From positions 1 through 27,514 of the forward strand of contig JBDRLH010000025.1 in assembly GCA_043813215.1 (NCBI GenBank): a DNA stretch of 27,514 nucleotides. Reading direction: 5' to 3'. Both the position numbers and the translations under genes were made by a program. Source of the stretch: JBDRLH01 sp043813215 (GTDB taxonomy: Bacteria; Patescibacteriota; Minisyncoccia; Minisyncoccales; JAQTPW01). Every line of letters starts with the position of its first letter. Position 1 is the first letter of the stretch. Positions 1 through 6,217 of this stretch are shown in pieces. The notes below the pieces were generated by a model. It had not been told where the DNA came from and did not search any database. It saw only the letters and a program-made list of their open reading frames with translations.

Positions 1-958
1 TAATAGTTGAGTTAAAAGTTTCGCTGAATTTTTTCCCGTTTTTTTGGGAAAAAGCCAGGCTCAATGCGGGAAAGGCGGCAGTGGAATAAGAAACAGCAAC
101 GAAAGTAAAGAGGGGCCTGCTTAAACTCTCCGATAAATTCAAAACCGCTATGCTCCCGCCGGCCAAAAGCGATGCGATAACATTGACAACAATCAGGTTA
201 ATCTGAGTGGCGGCCAAGCCTACTGACCTCGGGATGGTCAATTTTATAACTTCTTTTAACCCGTTTTGTTTGAAGTTTATGATTTTTAACGGCCTGAATC
301 CGACCTCAAAAAGCACCGGCAATTGAATCAAAAGATGCAAAGCTCCGCCCAGAACCACTCCGAAAGCCAGGCCTTTTAAGCCGAATTTGGGGACAAAAAA
401 TAAAATTCCGAGGATTATTCCCAGATTATACATTACTGGACTTAAGGAACTGATGACAAACCTGCGGAAGATTCTCAAGATGGCCGAGATTATGTTGCTC
501 ATCCCCAGCAAAAGTGGCGAAAACAGCATAATTCTCGTAAGAAGTATAGTCAACTCCCTTTTTTCCTGGGCAAAACCGGGGGCGACAAAAGGGATAATCT
601 GGGGAGCAAAAACAATCAAAAGCCCGCAGATTGCCGTTAAAGAAATTAAAAATACATTCAAAAGATTGGCCAAAAAATCAAAAGCTTCTTTGCGTGAACG
701 GACCAGATATTGGCTGAATATAGGCACAATGGCTGCCGCGATTGCTCCTAAAATCAGCACGGTGCTGATGAAATCGGGAATTCTGAAAGACGCGTAATAA
801 ATATCTAATTCGTTTCCGGCACCGAATCCGGCGGCCAAAAGCCGATCGCGCAGCACCCCCAAAACCGCACTGACAAAAGAAGCGCCGGCTATCACAAAAG
901 CGGCCGAATTAACGGTTCTAGTTTGATGGTTAAAAATATTTTTAATATTTATTTTCAT
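1..958 (-). CDS. murJ: Lipid II flippase MurJ, 5' part only (C-terminus outside window)
   Basis: An open frame runs from an ATG at 958 down to base 1 without a stop, giving about 319 N-terminal residues. It reads as the MviN/MurJ family: a short basic N-terminus (MKINIKNIF) followed by successive hydrophobic segments, with the family-like stretches SAVLGVLRDRLLA, YYASFRIPDF and IPRSVGLAATQINLIV. MurJ flips lipid-linked peptidoglycan precursor across the inner membrane and normally has about 14 transmembrane helices in roughly 500 residues, so about one third is missing off the edge. Its ATG overlaps the TGA of the upstream CofE-like gene (ATGA, 4 bp), which implies translational coupling. The frame is intact as far as visible. 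Murein context fits murB at 20119-21006, though that gene is in another operon. Confidence 0.93.
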   Translation of the reverse strand, partial: MKINIKNIFNHQTRTVNSAAFVIAGASFVSAVLGVLRDRLLAAGFGAGNELDIYYASFRIPDFISTVLILGAIAAAIVPIFSQYLVRSRKEAFDFLANLLNVFLISLTAICGLLIVFAPQIIPFVAPGFAQEKRELTILLTRIMLFSPLLLGMSNIISAILRIFRRFVISSLSPVMYNLGIILGILFFVPKFGLKGLAFGVVLGGALHLLIQLPVLFEVGFRPLKIINFKQNGLKEVIKLTIPRSVGLAATQINLIVVNVIASLLAGGSIAVLNLSESLSRPLFTFVAVSYSTAAFPALSLAFSQKNGKKFSETFNSTI

Positions 959-1659
959 TGGCAGTTATCTCTGCGCAAAACGATCAGAGGCGTCTGTTGC
1001 CTGCCTTGGCCGGCGGGATTGTCTTTTAGAATTTCCAGTATCATTTTTTCTTTTCCCTCCAAATCAGAGCTTCTGCCCAGAATATTTCCCCCCAAGTCGT
1101 TTACATCGGCAATTAAAAAAGGAAGCCGATATTTCTCTTTGAGAGTTTGACAGAAAGCATCGCCGTCTTTCGGTCCCAAAATTCCCATTTTTAAATACTG
1201 CCCAAAAGCCTCTCCGTAAAAGCCGTCTATTTGACTTATTTGATTTCCGGCAATCCTATAAAACATGCCCGAAACCCCGAAAAGCTTAAAAAAAACATTG
1301 CAAAAACCGGCGAACAAAATGCGCGGCAATCCCGCTAAATTAAGGGCCAATTGCATTTTTTTCGGGTTGCCGACAGAAAATCCGTATGGCGTCTTGATGG
1401 CGAATTTGGAAAGAAATTTTGCCCAAAATCCCACCCTGACGTCTTTTTCGTAAACTATTCTTTTTTGAAGTATGGAAACTATTTTTTGTCCCAAAACAAT
1501 GATATCAGAGTTTTGAGCCAGAGGCAAAACATATTTTCTGATAATATTGTCCGGATTATCATCAACGGTGATAAAGTGAGTTTTAATGGGAATTCTTGCC
1601 CAGCTTTCGCCGTTTATTTTGATTATTAAATTCTTACCCGGATTTGGAATAAAATCCAT
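955..1659 (-). CDS. CofE-like (F420-0:gamma-glutamyl ligase-like) domain protein
   Basis: The protein resembles the CofE/FbiB-type gamma-glutamyl ligase fold that is common in Patescibacteria: RIPIKTHFIT near the N-terminus, NSDIIVLGQKIVSI, FSVGNPKKMQLAL, a central GMFYRIAG and a late LIADVNDLGGNILG stretch. True CofE adds glutamate to coenzyme F420; nothing here suggests F420 metabolism, so the substrate is unknown and may be another gamma-glutamyl acceptor. I place the start at the ATG at 1659 (MDFIPNPGK), 10 bp after the kelch gene stop. An ATG pair at 1692 in the same frame would add 11 hydrophobic residues and overlap the kelch gene; neither start has a Shine-Dalgarno site. The C-terminus carries PAGQGRQ, encoded by a palindromic repeat (998-1020) that looks inserted in frame. 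It is coupled to murJ by an ATGA overlap. Confidence 0.75.
   Translation of the reverse strand: MDFIPNPGKNLIIKINGESWARIPIKTHFITVDDNPDNIIRKYVLPLAQNSDIIVLGQKIVSILQKRIVYEKDVRVGFWAKFLSKFAIKTPYGFSVGNPKKMQLALNLAGLPRILFAGFCNVFFKLFGVSGMFYRIAGNQISQIDGFYGEAFGQYLKMGILGPKDGDAFCQTLKEKYRLPFLIADVNDLGGNILGRSSDLEGKEKMILEILKDNPAGQGRQQTPLIVLRRDNCQ
998..1020. repeat. REP-like imperfect palindrome read in frame inside the CofE-like gene
   Basis: On the minus strand CCCGCC and GGCAGG flank a 6-base centre, giving an imperfect G+C-rich inverted repeat in an otherwise A+T-rich gene. It is translated as PAGQGRQ near the C-terminus. A related palindrome lies at 18886-18903 in epmA (LPVGRQ). My recollection that PAGQGRQ/PVGRQ strings recur in CPR proteins is background knowledge and has not been searched. 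Confidence 0.6.
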
Positions 1660-1669
1660 AAAAAATAAA

Positions 1670-2716
1670 TTAAATTGAAAACCAGACATCATTTGTTCTT
1701 AGGCCAGATGTCAGCATGCCGCCTAAAAACCAAATCTTATTTTGAAAAACCAGGCAAGCTGAATCTTCCCTGCCCGGCCATAAAGAATCTGCCAAGGTCT
1801 TGTGCCAAAGAAGGCCGTCTTTTGAAAACCAAACGTCATTAAATCCTTCGGCAAAACCCGACCATCCGCCGATTATCCAGAGATAATCATTGTAAGAAAT
1901 AAAACAATGGCCATGCCTGCCCCGCCAAGGAATATCTTCTGCCAATTCCCAGTTTGTGCCGTCTTCTGTAAACCAAACTTCTTTTTGGCCCATCTCTCCA
2001 GGCAGAACTCCCCCGGAAAGCCACATCTTTCCGCCAAAAACCTCCACGGCTAAATCATATCTCGGAGGCCACTTGGCGCGATCTGTCGCCAACTGCCAGT
2101 TAATTCCATCTTCTGAAAACCAAACATCATTAACTGCCCCACTGGTGTCAACTCCTCCCATTATCCATATTTTGTCTTTAAAAACAACGGCTTCAAATCC
2201 TTTTCTCTTGGTCCAGGCCGACTTCTTTTGAATTTGCAGCCAATTTTCCCCGTCTGGAGAGGACCAAACATCATTTAAATAAACTTCGCCCGTGGTCACT
2301 CCGCCTAAAATTAAAATCTGATTATTAAAAACTAAAGATTCGTGCGCTCTTCTGGGACCCCAGGGAGCATTTTCTGAAACCAATATCCAGTCTTTGCCGT
2401 CTTCGGACGACCAAACGTCGCTTTTATTTTTGCTGTAATCGGGAGCATTGCCAGAAACTCCGCCCAGCAGCCAAATTTTATCTGAAAAAACCAGGGCAGT
2501 GTGGGCATCTCTTTTTTGCCAAAGGGCGTCGAAAGTAGCCTCCTGCCATATCAAAAAACTCGGATCAAATACGGAAGTTTCTTTTTCTTTTATTCTTGAA
2601 TTTATGACGGCTGACGGCAAATTATTTATTTGATCTTTTTGCCAAATAAGCAAAGAGCAAAAAAGAATTATCGTAAACGATAAAACAGTAAAAAATATTT
2701 TTTTAGAAATAATCAT
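1670..2716 (-). CDS. Membrane-anchored or secreted kelch-repeat beta-propeller protein
   Basis: The 348-aa protein starts with a short tail and one hydrophobic segment (about residues 6-25, FFTVLSFTIILFCSLLIW), then a linker, then six repeats of roughly 48-52 residues. Each repeat has the kelch signature: a hydrophobic strand ending in GG (LLGGVSG, ILGGVTT, IMGGVDT, LSGGVLP, IIGGWSG, FLGGMLT) and a following DVW(S/F)S-x-DG-x-W strand. This predicts a six-bladed propeller facing outside the membrane. Such propellers bind proteins or sugars; some galactose-oxidase-like enzymes share the fold, but I see no copper-site signature and assign no activity. The CofE-like gene and murJ follow on the same strand. 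A promoter at 2727-2755 would start the mRNA only a few bases before the ATG. The start is the first ATG and gives a proper signal anchor. Confidence 0.85.
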   Translation of the reverse strand: MIISKKIFFTVLSFTIILFCSLLIWQKDQINNLPSAVINSRIKEKETSVFDPSFLIWQEATFDALWQKRDAHTALVFSDKIWLLGGVSGNAPDYSKNKSDVWSSEDGKDWILVSENAPWGPRRAHESLVFNNQILILGGVTTGEVYLNDVWSSPDGENWLQIQKKSAWTKRKGFEAVVFKDKIWIMGGVDTSGAVNDVWFSEDGINWQLATDRAKWPPRYDLAVEVFGGKMWLSGGVLPGEMGQKEVWFTEDGTNWELAEDIPWRGRHGHCFISYNDYLWIIGGWSGFAEGFNDVWFSKDGLLWHKTLADSLWPGREDSACLVFQNKIWFLGGMLTSGLRTNDVWFSI

Positions 2717-2726
2717 TATTGAATAT

Positions 2727-2755
2727 ATTTTAGTATTTAAGGAGGTATTTTACAA
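2727..2755 (-). promoter_or_regulatory. Putative sigma-70-type promoter for the kelch operon
   Basis: Reading the minus strand, TTGTAA (2750-2755) and TAAAAT (2727-2732) are separated by 17 bp. The expected transcription start is near 2720, only about four bases before the ATG at 2716, and no Shine-Dalgarno site is present. The transcript would therefore be almost leaderless. Confidence 0.5.
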
Positions 2756-2759
2756 ATAC

Positions 2760-2788
2760 TTTACAGACCGCTTAATTTCCATTATATT
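2760..2788 (+). promoter_or_regulatory. Putative promoter for the 93-aa gene
   Basis: TTTACA (2760-2765) and TATATT (2783-2788) are separated by 17 bp. The predicted start near 2795 leaves a 5' leader of about 60 nt before the ATG at 2856. It lies back to back with the kelch promoter at 2727-2755. Confidence 0.45.
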
Positions 2789-2855
2789 ATATGTAGAAAT
2801 CAGTCAATTAACTTGGCTATTTAACATAGATAATAAAGATAGATTCGGAGGGGAA

Positions 2856-3137
2856 ATGAACTGTATGGTGATAAGCGAAAATAATGCATGGATTTTCCCG
2901 GCTTCTGATTTTACTGAGGGGGCAAAAAGAGCCGGCCAAATCTTGCTGCTGGAAAAATTGCCAGGGGGAAGAGGTTTTTTTGATCCTAAGTCGGGCTATT
3001 GGGAAGCAACGCCCATCAAATTGGAGGAGGCAATACAATTGGTAAAAAAGAATGAATCCAACGGTGTTTGCAAATCTTTCTTACTAACGCGGGAGAGAAG
3101 AAAAAGAGGGAAATCGTCAAAGGTGCCGCCCACTTAA
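2856..3137 (+). CDS. Hypothetical small protein, 93 aa
   Basis: I do not recognise this family. The case for a real gene is contextual: a strong Shine-Dalgarno GGAGGGG sits just upstream of the ATG, a candidate promoter lies at 2760-2788, and an intrinsic terminator hairpin overlaps its stop codon. It is on the plus strand while its left neighbours are all on the minus strand. The product is soluble, without a signal peptide or membrane segment. It has a compact N-terminal half (AWIFPASDF, GAKRAGQILLLEKLPGGRGFFD), an acidic/basic helix-like middle (LEEAIQLVKKNE) and a very basic tail (RERRKRGKSS, about residues 79-88) that could bind nucleic acid. It has two cysteines, not arranged as a zinc site. 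It lies directly upstream of rnpB, but with a terminator and a new promoter between, so the two are separate units. Confidence 0.6.
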   Translation: MNCMVISENNAWIFPASDFTEGAKRAGQILLLEKLPGGRGFFDPKSGYWEATPIKLEEAIQLVKKNESNGVCKSFLLTRERRKRGKSSKVPPT

Positions 3138-3153
3138 TGGCGGCTTTATTTTT
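3125..3153 (+). terminator. Intrinsic terminator of the 93-aa gene
   Basis: GCCGCC (3125-3130) pairs with GGCGGC (3139-3144) and is followed by a T-rich run. The stop codon TAA (3135-3137) lies in the loop. Confidence 0.75.
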
Positions 3154-3157
3154 AAAC

Positions 3158-3187
3158 TTGACAAATCCTATTAATCTTTGGTAAAAT
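3158..3187 (+). promoter_or_regulatory. rnpB promoter
   Basis: A consensus TTGACA (3158-3163) is followed after 18 bp by TAAAAT (3182-3187). The expected start near 3194 coincides with the first base of the P1 stem of RNase P RNA, which independently supports the call. Confidence 0.8.
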
Positions 3188-3193
3188 ATAATC

Positions 3194-3582
3194 GTCCCAG
3201 CAAATCGGGTGATCGGGACGTACAATTTTGCTTTGCAAAATGTTACGTTCAGGAAAGTCCGAACTTTTACTCCCAGAAATGGGGTTAAAAAGGTAGCGGG
3301 TAATACCCGTCGGTCGCGAGACCTGAGATGCGAACAGTGACGACTGAGGCCGAAAGGCCAAAGAAGTCCTCTGAAGCTCGAAAGAGCAAAGAGGATGAGT
3401 TCAACTATAAAAGAAGGTTGAAGTGAAACGGCTAAATTCTTACCTAAAAGCAAGAACAAGCGAAAGTTCTGGTTTTTATCTGGAGCTTTTGTGAAAAGTA
3501 GTTCGCAAGACCCCGAGAGCAATCGAGGGGCTAGATAGATGATCACACAAATACAGAATTCGGCTTATAGATTTGCTGGGAC
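3194..3582 (+). ncRNA. rnpB: RNase P RNA, bacterial type A-like
   Basis: This is the catalytic RNA that removes 5' leaders from pre-tRNA. A 13-bp perfect P1 helix pairs 3194-3206 with 3570-3582. The conserved core is present in order: AGGAAAGTCCGAAC near 3251, ACAGTGAC, GAAACGGC near 3425, AGATAGATGATCAC near 3532 and ACAGAATTCGGCTTAT near 3553. Length is about 389 nt, ordinary for the class. The segment between GAAACGGC and AGATAGATGATC is short, and I could not place the usual L15 GGU that pairs with the tRNA CCA end; a small AGAAC/GTTCT hairpin seems to take its place. A promoter directly upstream and the terminator at 3585-3612 frame the gene. Confidence 0.97.
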
Positions 3583-3584
3583 AC

Positions 3585-3612
3585 AAAAAATCAGTCGTCT
3601 GACTGATTTTTT
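3585..3612. terminator. Bidirectional intrinsic terminator between rnpB and rnhA
   Basis: A 12-bp perfect stem pairs 3585-3596 (AAAAAATCAGTC) with 3601-3612 (GACTGATTTTTT) around a 4-nt loop. Because the stem has an A-run on one side and a T-run on the other, it can terminate rnpB rightward and the rnhA operon leftward. Confidence 0.9.
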
Positions 3613-3614
3613 GT

Positions 3615-4055
3615 TTAGATTAACGCTTGATTTCTGGCCTGATTATTCAAGCATTCGTTGACCAGGCGGTCCGCTTCTTTATTTTTTTCGCGAGAAACGA
3701 GAACAAATTTTATTTTTTTAAAATCGATTTTTAAATTCCAGATTTCCAGAAAAAGTTTTCCGATTTTTTCCTCAAAAATCTTGTACTGCCCGTTTAATTG
3801 GCGCACCAAAAGCTCTGAATCCGATTTTACTTCAATTTCTGCTCCCTCGGCAATTTTTTTTCCAAAAAGCGCCTTGAATTTTTTTAAGGCGAAAATTACC
3901 GCCTGATATTCGGCATGATTATTAGTTGTTTGGCCCACAAATTCCGAATATTTTTTGAAAGCCTCTCCTTTTTCATTGTAAAAGACAATTCCTATTGCCG
4001 AAGGTCCAGGATTTCCCCGCGATCCTCCGTCGGTATAAATTGTTACTTTCTTCAT
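3615..4055 (-). CDS. rnhA: Ribonuclease HI family protein
   Basis: The 146-aa protein cleaves the RNA strand of RNA:DNA hybrids. All four carboxylates of the RNase HI active site can be placed: D9 in YTDGGSRGNPG, E49 in NNHAEYQA, D79 in KSDSELLV and D129 in NKEADRLVN. The length matches compact RNase HI enzymes of the reverse-transcriptase-like RNase H superfamily that lack the long basic handle loop of E. coli RNase HI. It is the last gene of the long minus-strand operon, 15 bp after the RecJ-like gene, and ends at the bidirectional terminator at 3585-3612. Pairing with a RecJ-like nuclease suggests a role in primer or R-loop removal and repair, which is inference. Confidence 0.93.
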   Translation of the reverse strand: MKKVTIYTDGGSRGNPGPSAIGIVFYNEKGEAFKKYSEFVGQTTNNHAEYQAVIFALKKFKALFGKKIAEGAEIEVKSDSELLVRQLNGQYKIFEEKIGKLFLEIWNLKIDFKKIKFVLVSREKNKEADRLVNECLNNQARNQALI

Positions 4056-4070
4056 ATAAATTCAAACATT

Positions 4071-5207
4071 TTAAAAGTTTTTAATCAGACACTTTTTGAA
4101 TTTCTCCAAATTTTCATTTTTAATCCTGAAACCGGAAGCCAAAGCGTGGCCGCCAAAAGCTATTAAAAGTTTTTTGCATTTTTTCATCAAAACAACGCTG
4201 TTTACGCCTTCGGGAGTTCGGACCGTACCCATGCTTTCATTTTTCAATCTTTTGTAAATAAAAACCGGCTTTTTGGTTTCTTGGCACAGAATTGAAGCAA
4301 CCGGGCTTATCAGTTCGGCATCCCAAGAGGCTTGCCCTTCAAAAATAATAGAGCCCTCATCTGAAATTTTCTTTCTGATTATTTCCGAAATTTCTTTTAT
4401 TTTTTCCCGGCGCTGTTCGCTTTTTGCCAAAAGATTTTTTATCAGAATCTTTGACTCCTCCAATGAATTATTCGTCAAAACTCGAAAGGAAACCGGCATT
4501 TTATTTTCAGCATCCCTTGAATTCAAGACTGAAATTATTTTCTGAACTTTTTGCCCCAAGGTCGGACAATTTTCAAAAGTCAATATTTCGAAAAAGGCCA
4601 GGATACCCGGACGCCAAGAATCATCCAAATACTTCAAACCCTCAGAAATAAAAATTTGGTTCTCCTCGATTCGCGGCATCATGTCGGCCACTGTTGCCAA
4701 AGCCGTCAGCTCTAAAAAATTTTTCCTTAAATTCTCTATCATCAGCTTTCCCAACAAAATTTCGGAAAGTTTAAAAACAATGCCGGCATTGGCAAAACCC
4801 TTAAAAGACCTGTCTCCTTTTTGCTTCGGGTCAACGACTATTTCGGCTTTGGGAATTTTTTCCAAAATTTCATGGTGATCGATAATCATTACAAAAAAGC
4901 CCATTTTTTTTGCCAGCAACACCTCTTTGACGTTGCCTATGCCGCAATCCAAAGTTATCAATAACGCCGGGGAAAAATTCTTCAAACGCGCCAGACCGTC
5001 CTTACTGATGCCGTAGCCCTCGACCTCCCTGTTTGGGAAATAAACGGCGGCCACCCGGCCACCCAGATTCTTTATGCTTTCCTGAAGAATGATGACCGAA
5101 GCCGAGCCGTCCAAATCGGCATCAGCGTAAAGAATTATTCTTTCCTTATTTTTAATGGCCTTTTTAATCCTCTCGGCCGCTTTTTTCAGATTTTTAATTT
5201 CTGACAT
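4071..5207 (-). CDS. recJ: RecJ-like DHH/DHHA1 phosphoesterase (short form)
   Basis: The 378-aa protein has the DHH superfamily motifs in order: YADADLDG (D29, D31, D33), TLDCGIG near residue 83, IDHHE near 112, and ATVADMM near 172. It ends in a DHHA1 domain with the GGHALASGF substrate-binding loop near residue 357. These bind Mn/Mg and hydrolyse phosphodiesters; RecJ itself is a 5'-3' single-strand DNA exonuclease used in repair. E. coli RecJ is 577 aa, so this version lacks the C-terminal OB-fold extension. It might therefore act on short oligonucleotides or RNA like other DHH/DHHA1 enzymes. It lies 5 bp after pgk and 15 bp before rnhA in one operon. The start is an ATG next to the pgk stop. 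Confidence 0.88.
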   Translation of the reverse strand: MSEIKNLKKAAERIKKAIKNKERIILYADADLDGSASVIILQESIKNLGGRVAAVYFPNREVEGYGISKDGLARLKNFSPALLITLDCGIGNVKEVLLAKKMGFFVMIIDHHEILEKIPKAEIVVDPKQKGDRSFKGFANAGIVFKLSEILLGKLMIENLRKNFLELTALATVADMMPRIEENQIFISEGLKYLDDSWRPGILAFFEILTFENCPTLGQKVQKIISVLNSRDAENKMPVSFRVLTNNSLEESKILIKNLLAKSEQRREKIKEISEIIRKKISDEGSIIFEGQASWDAELISPVASILCQETKKPVFIYKRLKNESMGTVRTPEGVNSVVLMKKCKKLLIAFGGHALASGFRIKNENLEKFKKCLIKNF

Positions 5208-5212
5208 AATTC

Positions 5213-6217
5213 TTATTTTAATGCCTCTATGCCCGGCAATTTCTCTCCCGCCAAAAATGCCAGCATAGCTCCCCCGCCGGTAGAAACGTGATTAAATTTA
5301 TCGATCAGGCCGAGTTTATTGATAAACTCCACCGTTTCGCCACCTCCGGCAACAGAGAAAGCTCGGCTTTTGATAATCGCCTTGATAATTTCCTCTGTGC
5401 CTTTTTGAAATTCCTTTTCTTCAATTTTACCAAAGGGGCCTGACCAAAAAACGGTTTTTGCTCCTTTGATTATCTCCTTGAAAGCATTAATTGTTTTTTC
5501 GTCGATATCGGGGGCGCCAAGATTTTCCGACGGACTTATTAATTTTTGAGGGTATTTTAGCAATATTTTTTTCTCATTAATTTCTTTCTTAATCAACCCT
5601 GAAATCAAAACAAAATCGGCAAGTACGGAAATCTTATCGATTACCCGAGATTTATCTTCCACTTTTTTGCCGCCGATAACCGCCACCAGAGGTTTTATCG
5701 GATTTTCAAGAAGGCATTTTAAAACTTGAATTTCTTTTTCCATTAAAAATCCGGCCGCCGAGGGCAGAAAATTATTTATCCCGGAAATTGAGGCAAATGC
5801 CCGATGGGCTTGGCCGAACGCCTCCATGACAAAAATATCGCCAAGATCCGAAAGAGTTTTGGCAAAAGCCGGATCATTGTTCTTTTCTCCGGGATTAAAT
5901 TGAATGTTTTCCAAAAGAATCATTTCTCCGGGTTTAATATTCTTATTGCTGATTTCCACTCGGCGGCCTAACAGTTGGGACAATCTTTCGGCCACAGGCT
6001 TTAATTTTAAAGATTCAATCACTTTACCGTCGGGCCTGCCCAAATGGCTTATCAAAACCAGTCCGGCGCCTTGATTTAATAAATAATTAATTGTCGGCAG
6101 AGTTTGTTTTATTTTATAATCATCTAAAATATTCCCCTCGTTGTCTTGGGGAATATTGAAATCGCATCTGACCAAAACTTTCTTTCGTTGAAAATTAAAC
6201 TCCTTTAGTGTCTTCAT
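5213..6217 (-). CDS. pgk: Phosphoglycerate kinase, shortened and diverged
   Basis: PGK transfers phosphate from 1,3-bisphosphoglycerate to ADP in glycolysis. Family stretches are clear: KVLVRCDFNIP (about 13-23), SHLGRPDGK, GQAHRAFASI, AVIGGKKVEDK, and the C-terminal GGGETVEF and STGGGAMLAFLAGEKLPG. The protein is 334 aa against about 390-400 for the family. The loss is concentrated in the nucleotide-binding domain: after KKVEDKSRVIDK the usual GGG-x-A-x-TF loop and the following 40 or so residues are replaced by a short segment (LISGLIKKEINEKK). The usual NGP-x-GVFE is SGPFGKIE. The frame is intact, so this looks like evolved shortening rather than decay. It overlaps the VirD4-like ATPase gene by 23 bp. 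No alternative start fits the family N-terminus better. Confidence 0.88.
   Translation of the reverse strand: MKTLKEFNFQRKKVLVRCDFNIPQDNEGNILDDYKIKQTLPTINYLLNQGAGLVLISHLGRPDGKVIESLKLKPVAERLSQLLGRRVEISNKNIKPGEMILLENIQFNPGEKNNDPAFAKTLSDLGDIFVMEAFGQAHRAFASISGINNFLPSAAGFLMEKEIQVLKCLLENPIKPLVAVIGGKKVEDKSRVIDKISVLADFVLISGLIKKEINEKKILLKYPQKLISPSENLGAPDIDEKTINAFKEIIKGAKTVFWSGPFGKIEEKEFQKGTEEIIKAIIKSRAFSVAGGGETVEFINKLGLIDKFNHVSTGGGAMLAFLAGEKLPGIEALK

Noticed and set aside
387..797. 136-aa plus-strand open frame
   Set aside because: Antisense shadow of murJ, which has clear family motifs in the opposite frame.
2741..2746. GGAGG on the plus strand as a ribosome binding site
   Set aside because: No ATG, GTG or TTG with a useful frame follows at the right distance; it lies within the back-to-back promoter region.
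3016..3546. 176-aa minus-strand open frame opposite rnpB
   Set aside because: It lies on the antisense of RNase P RNA, whose structure explains the sequence; the translation shows no family features.
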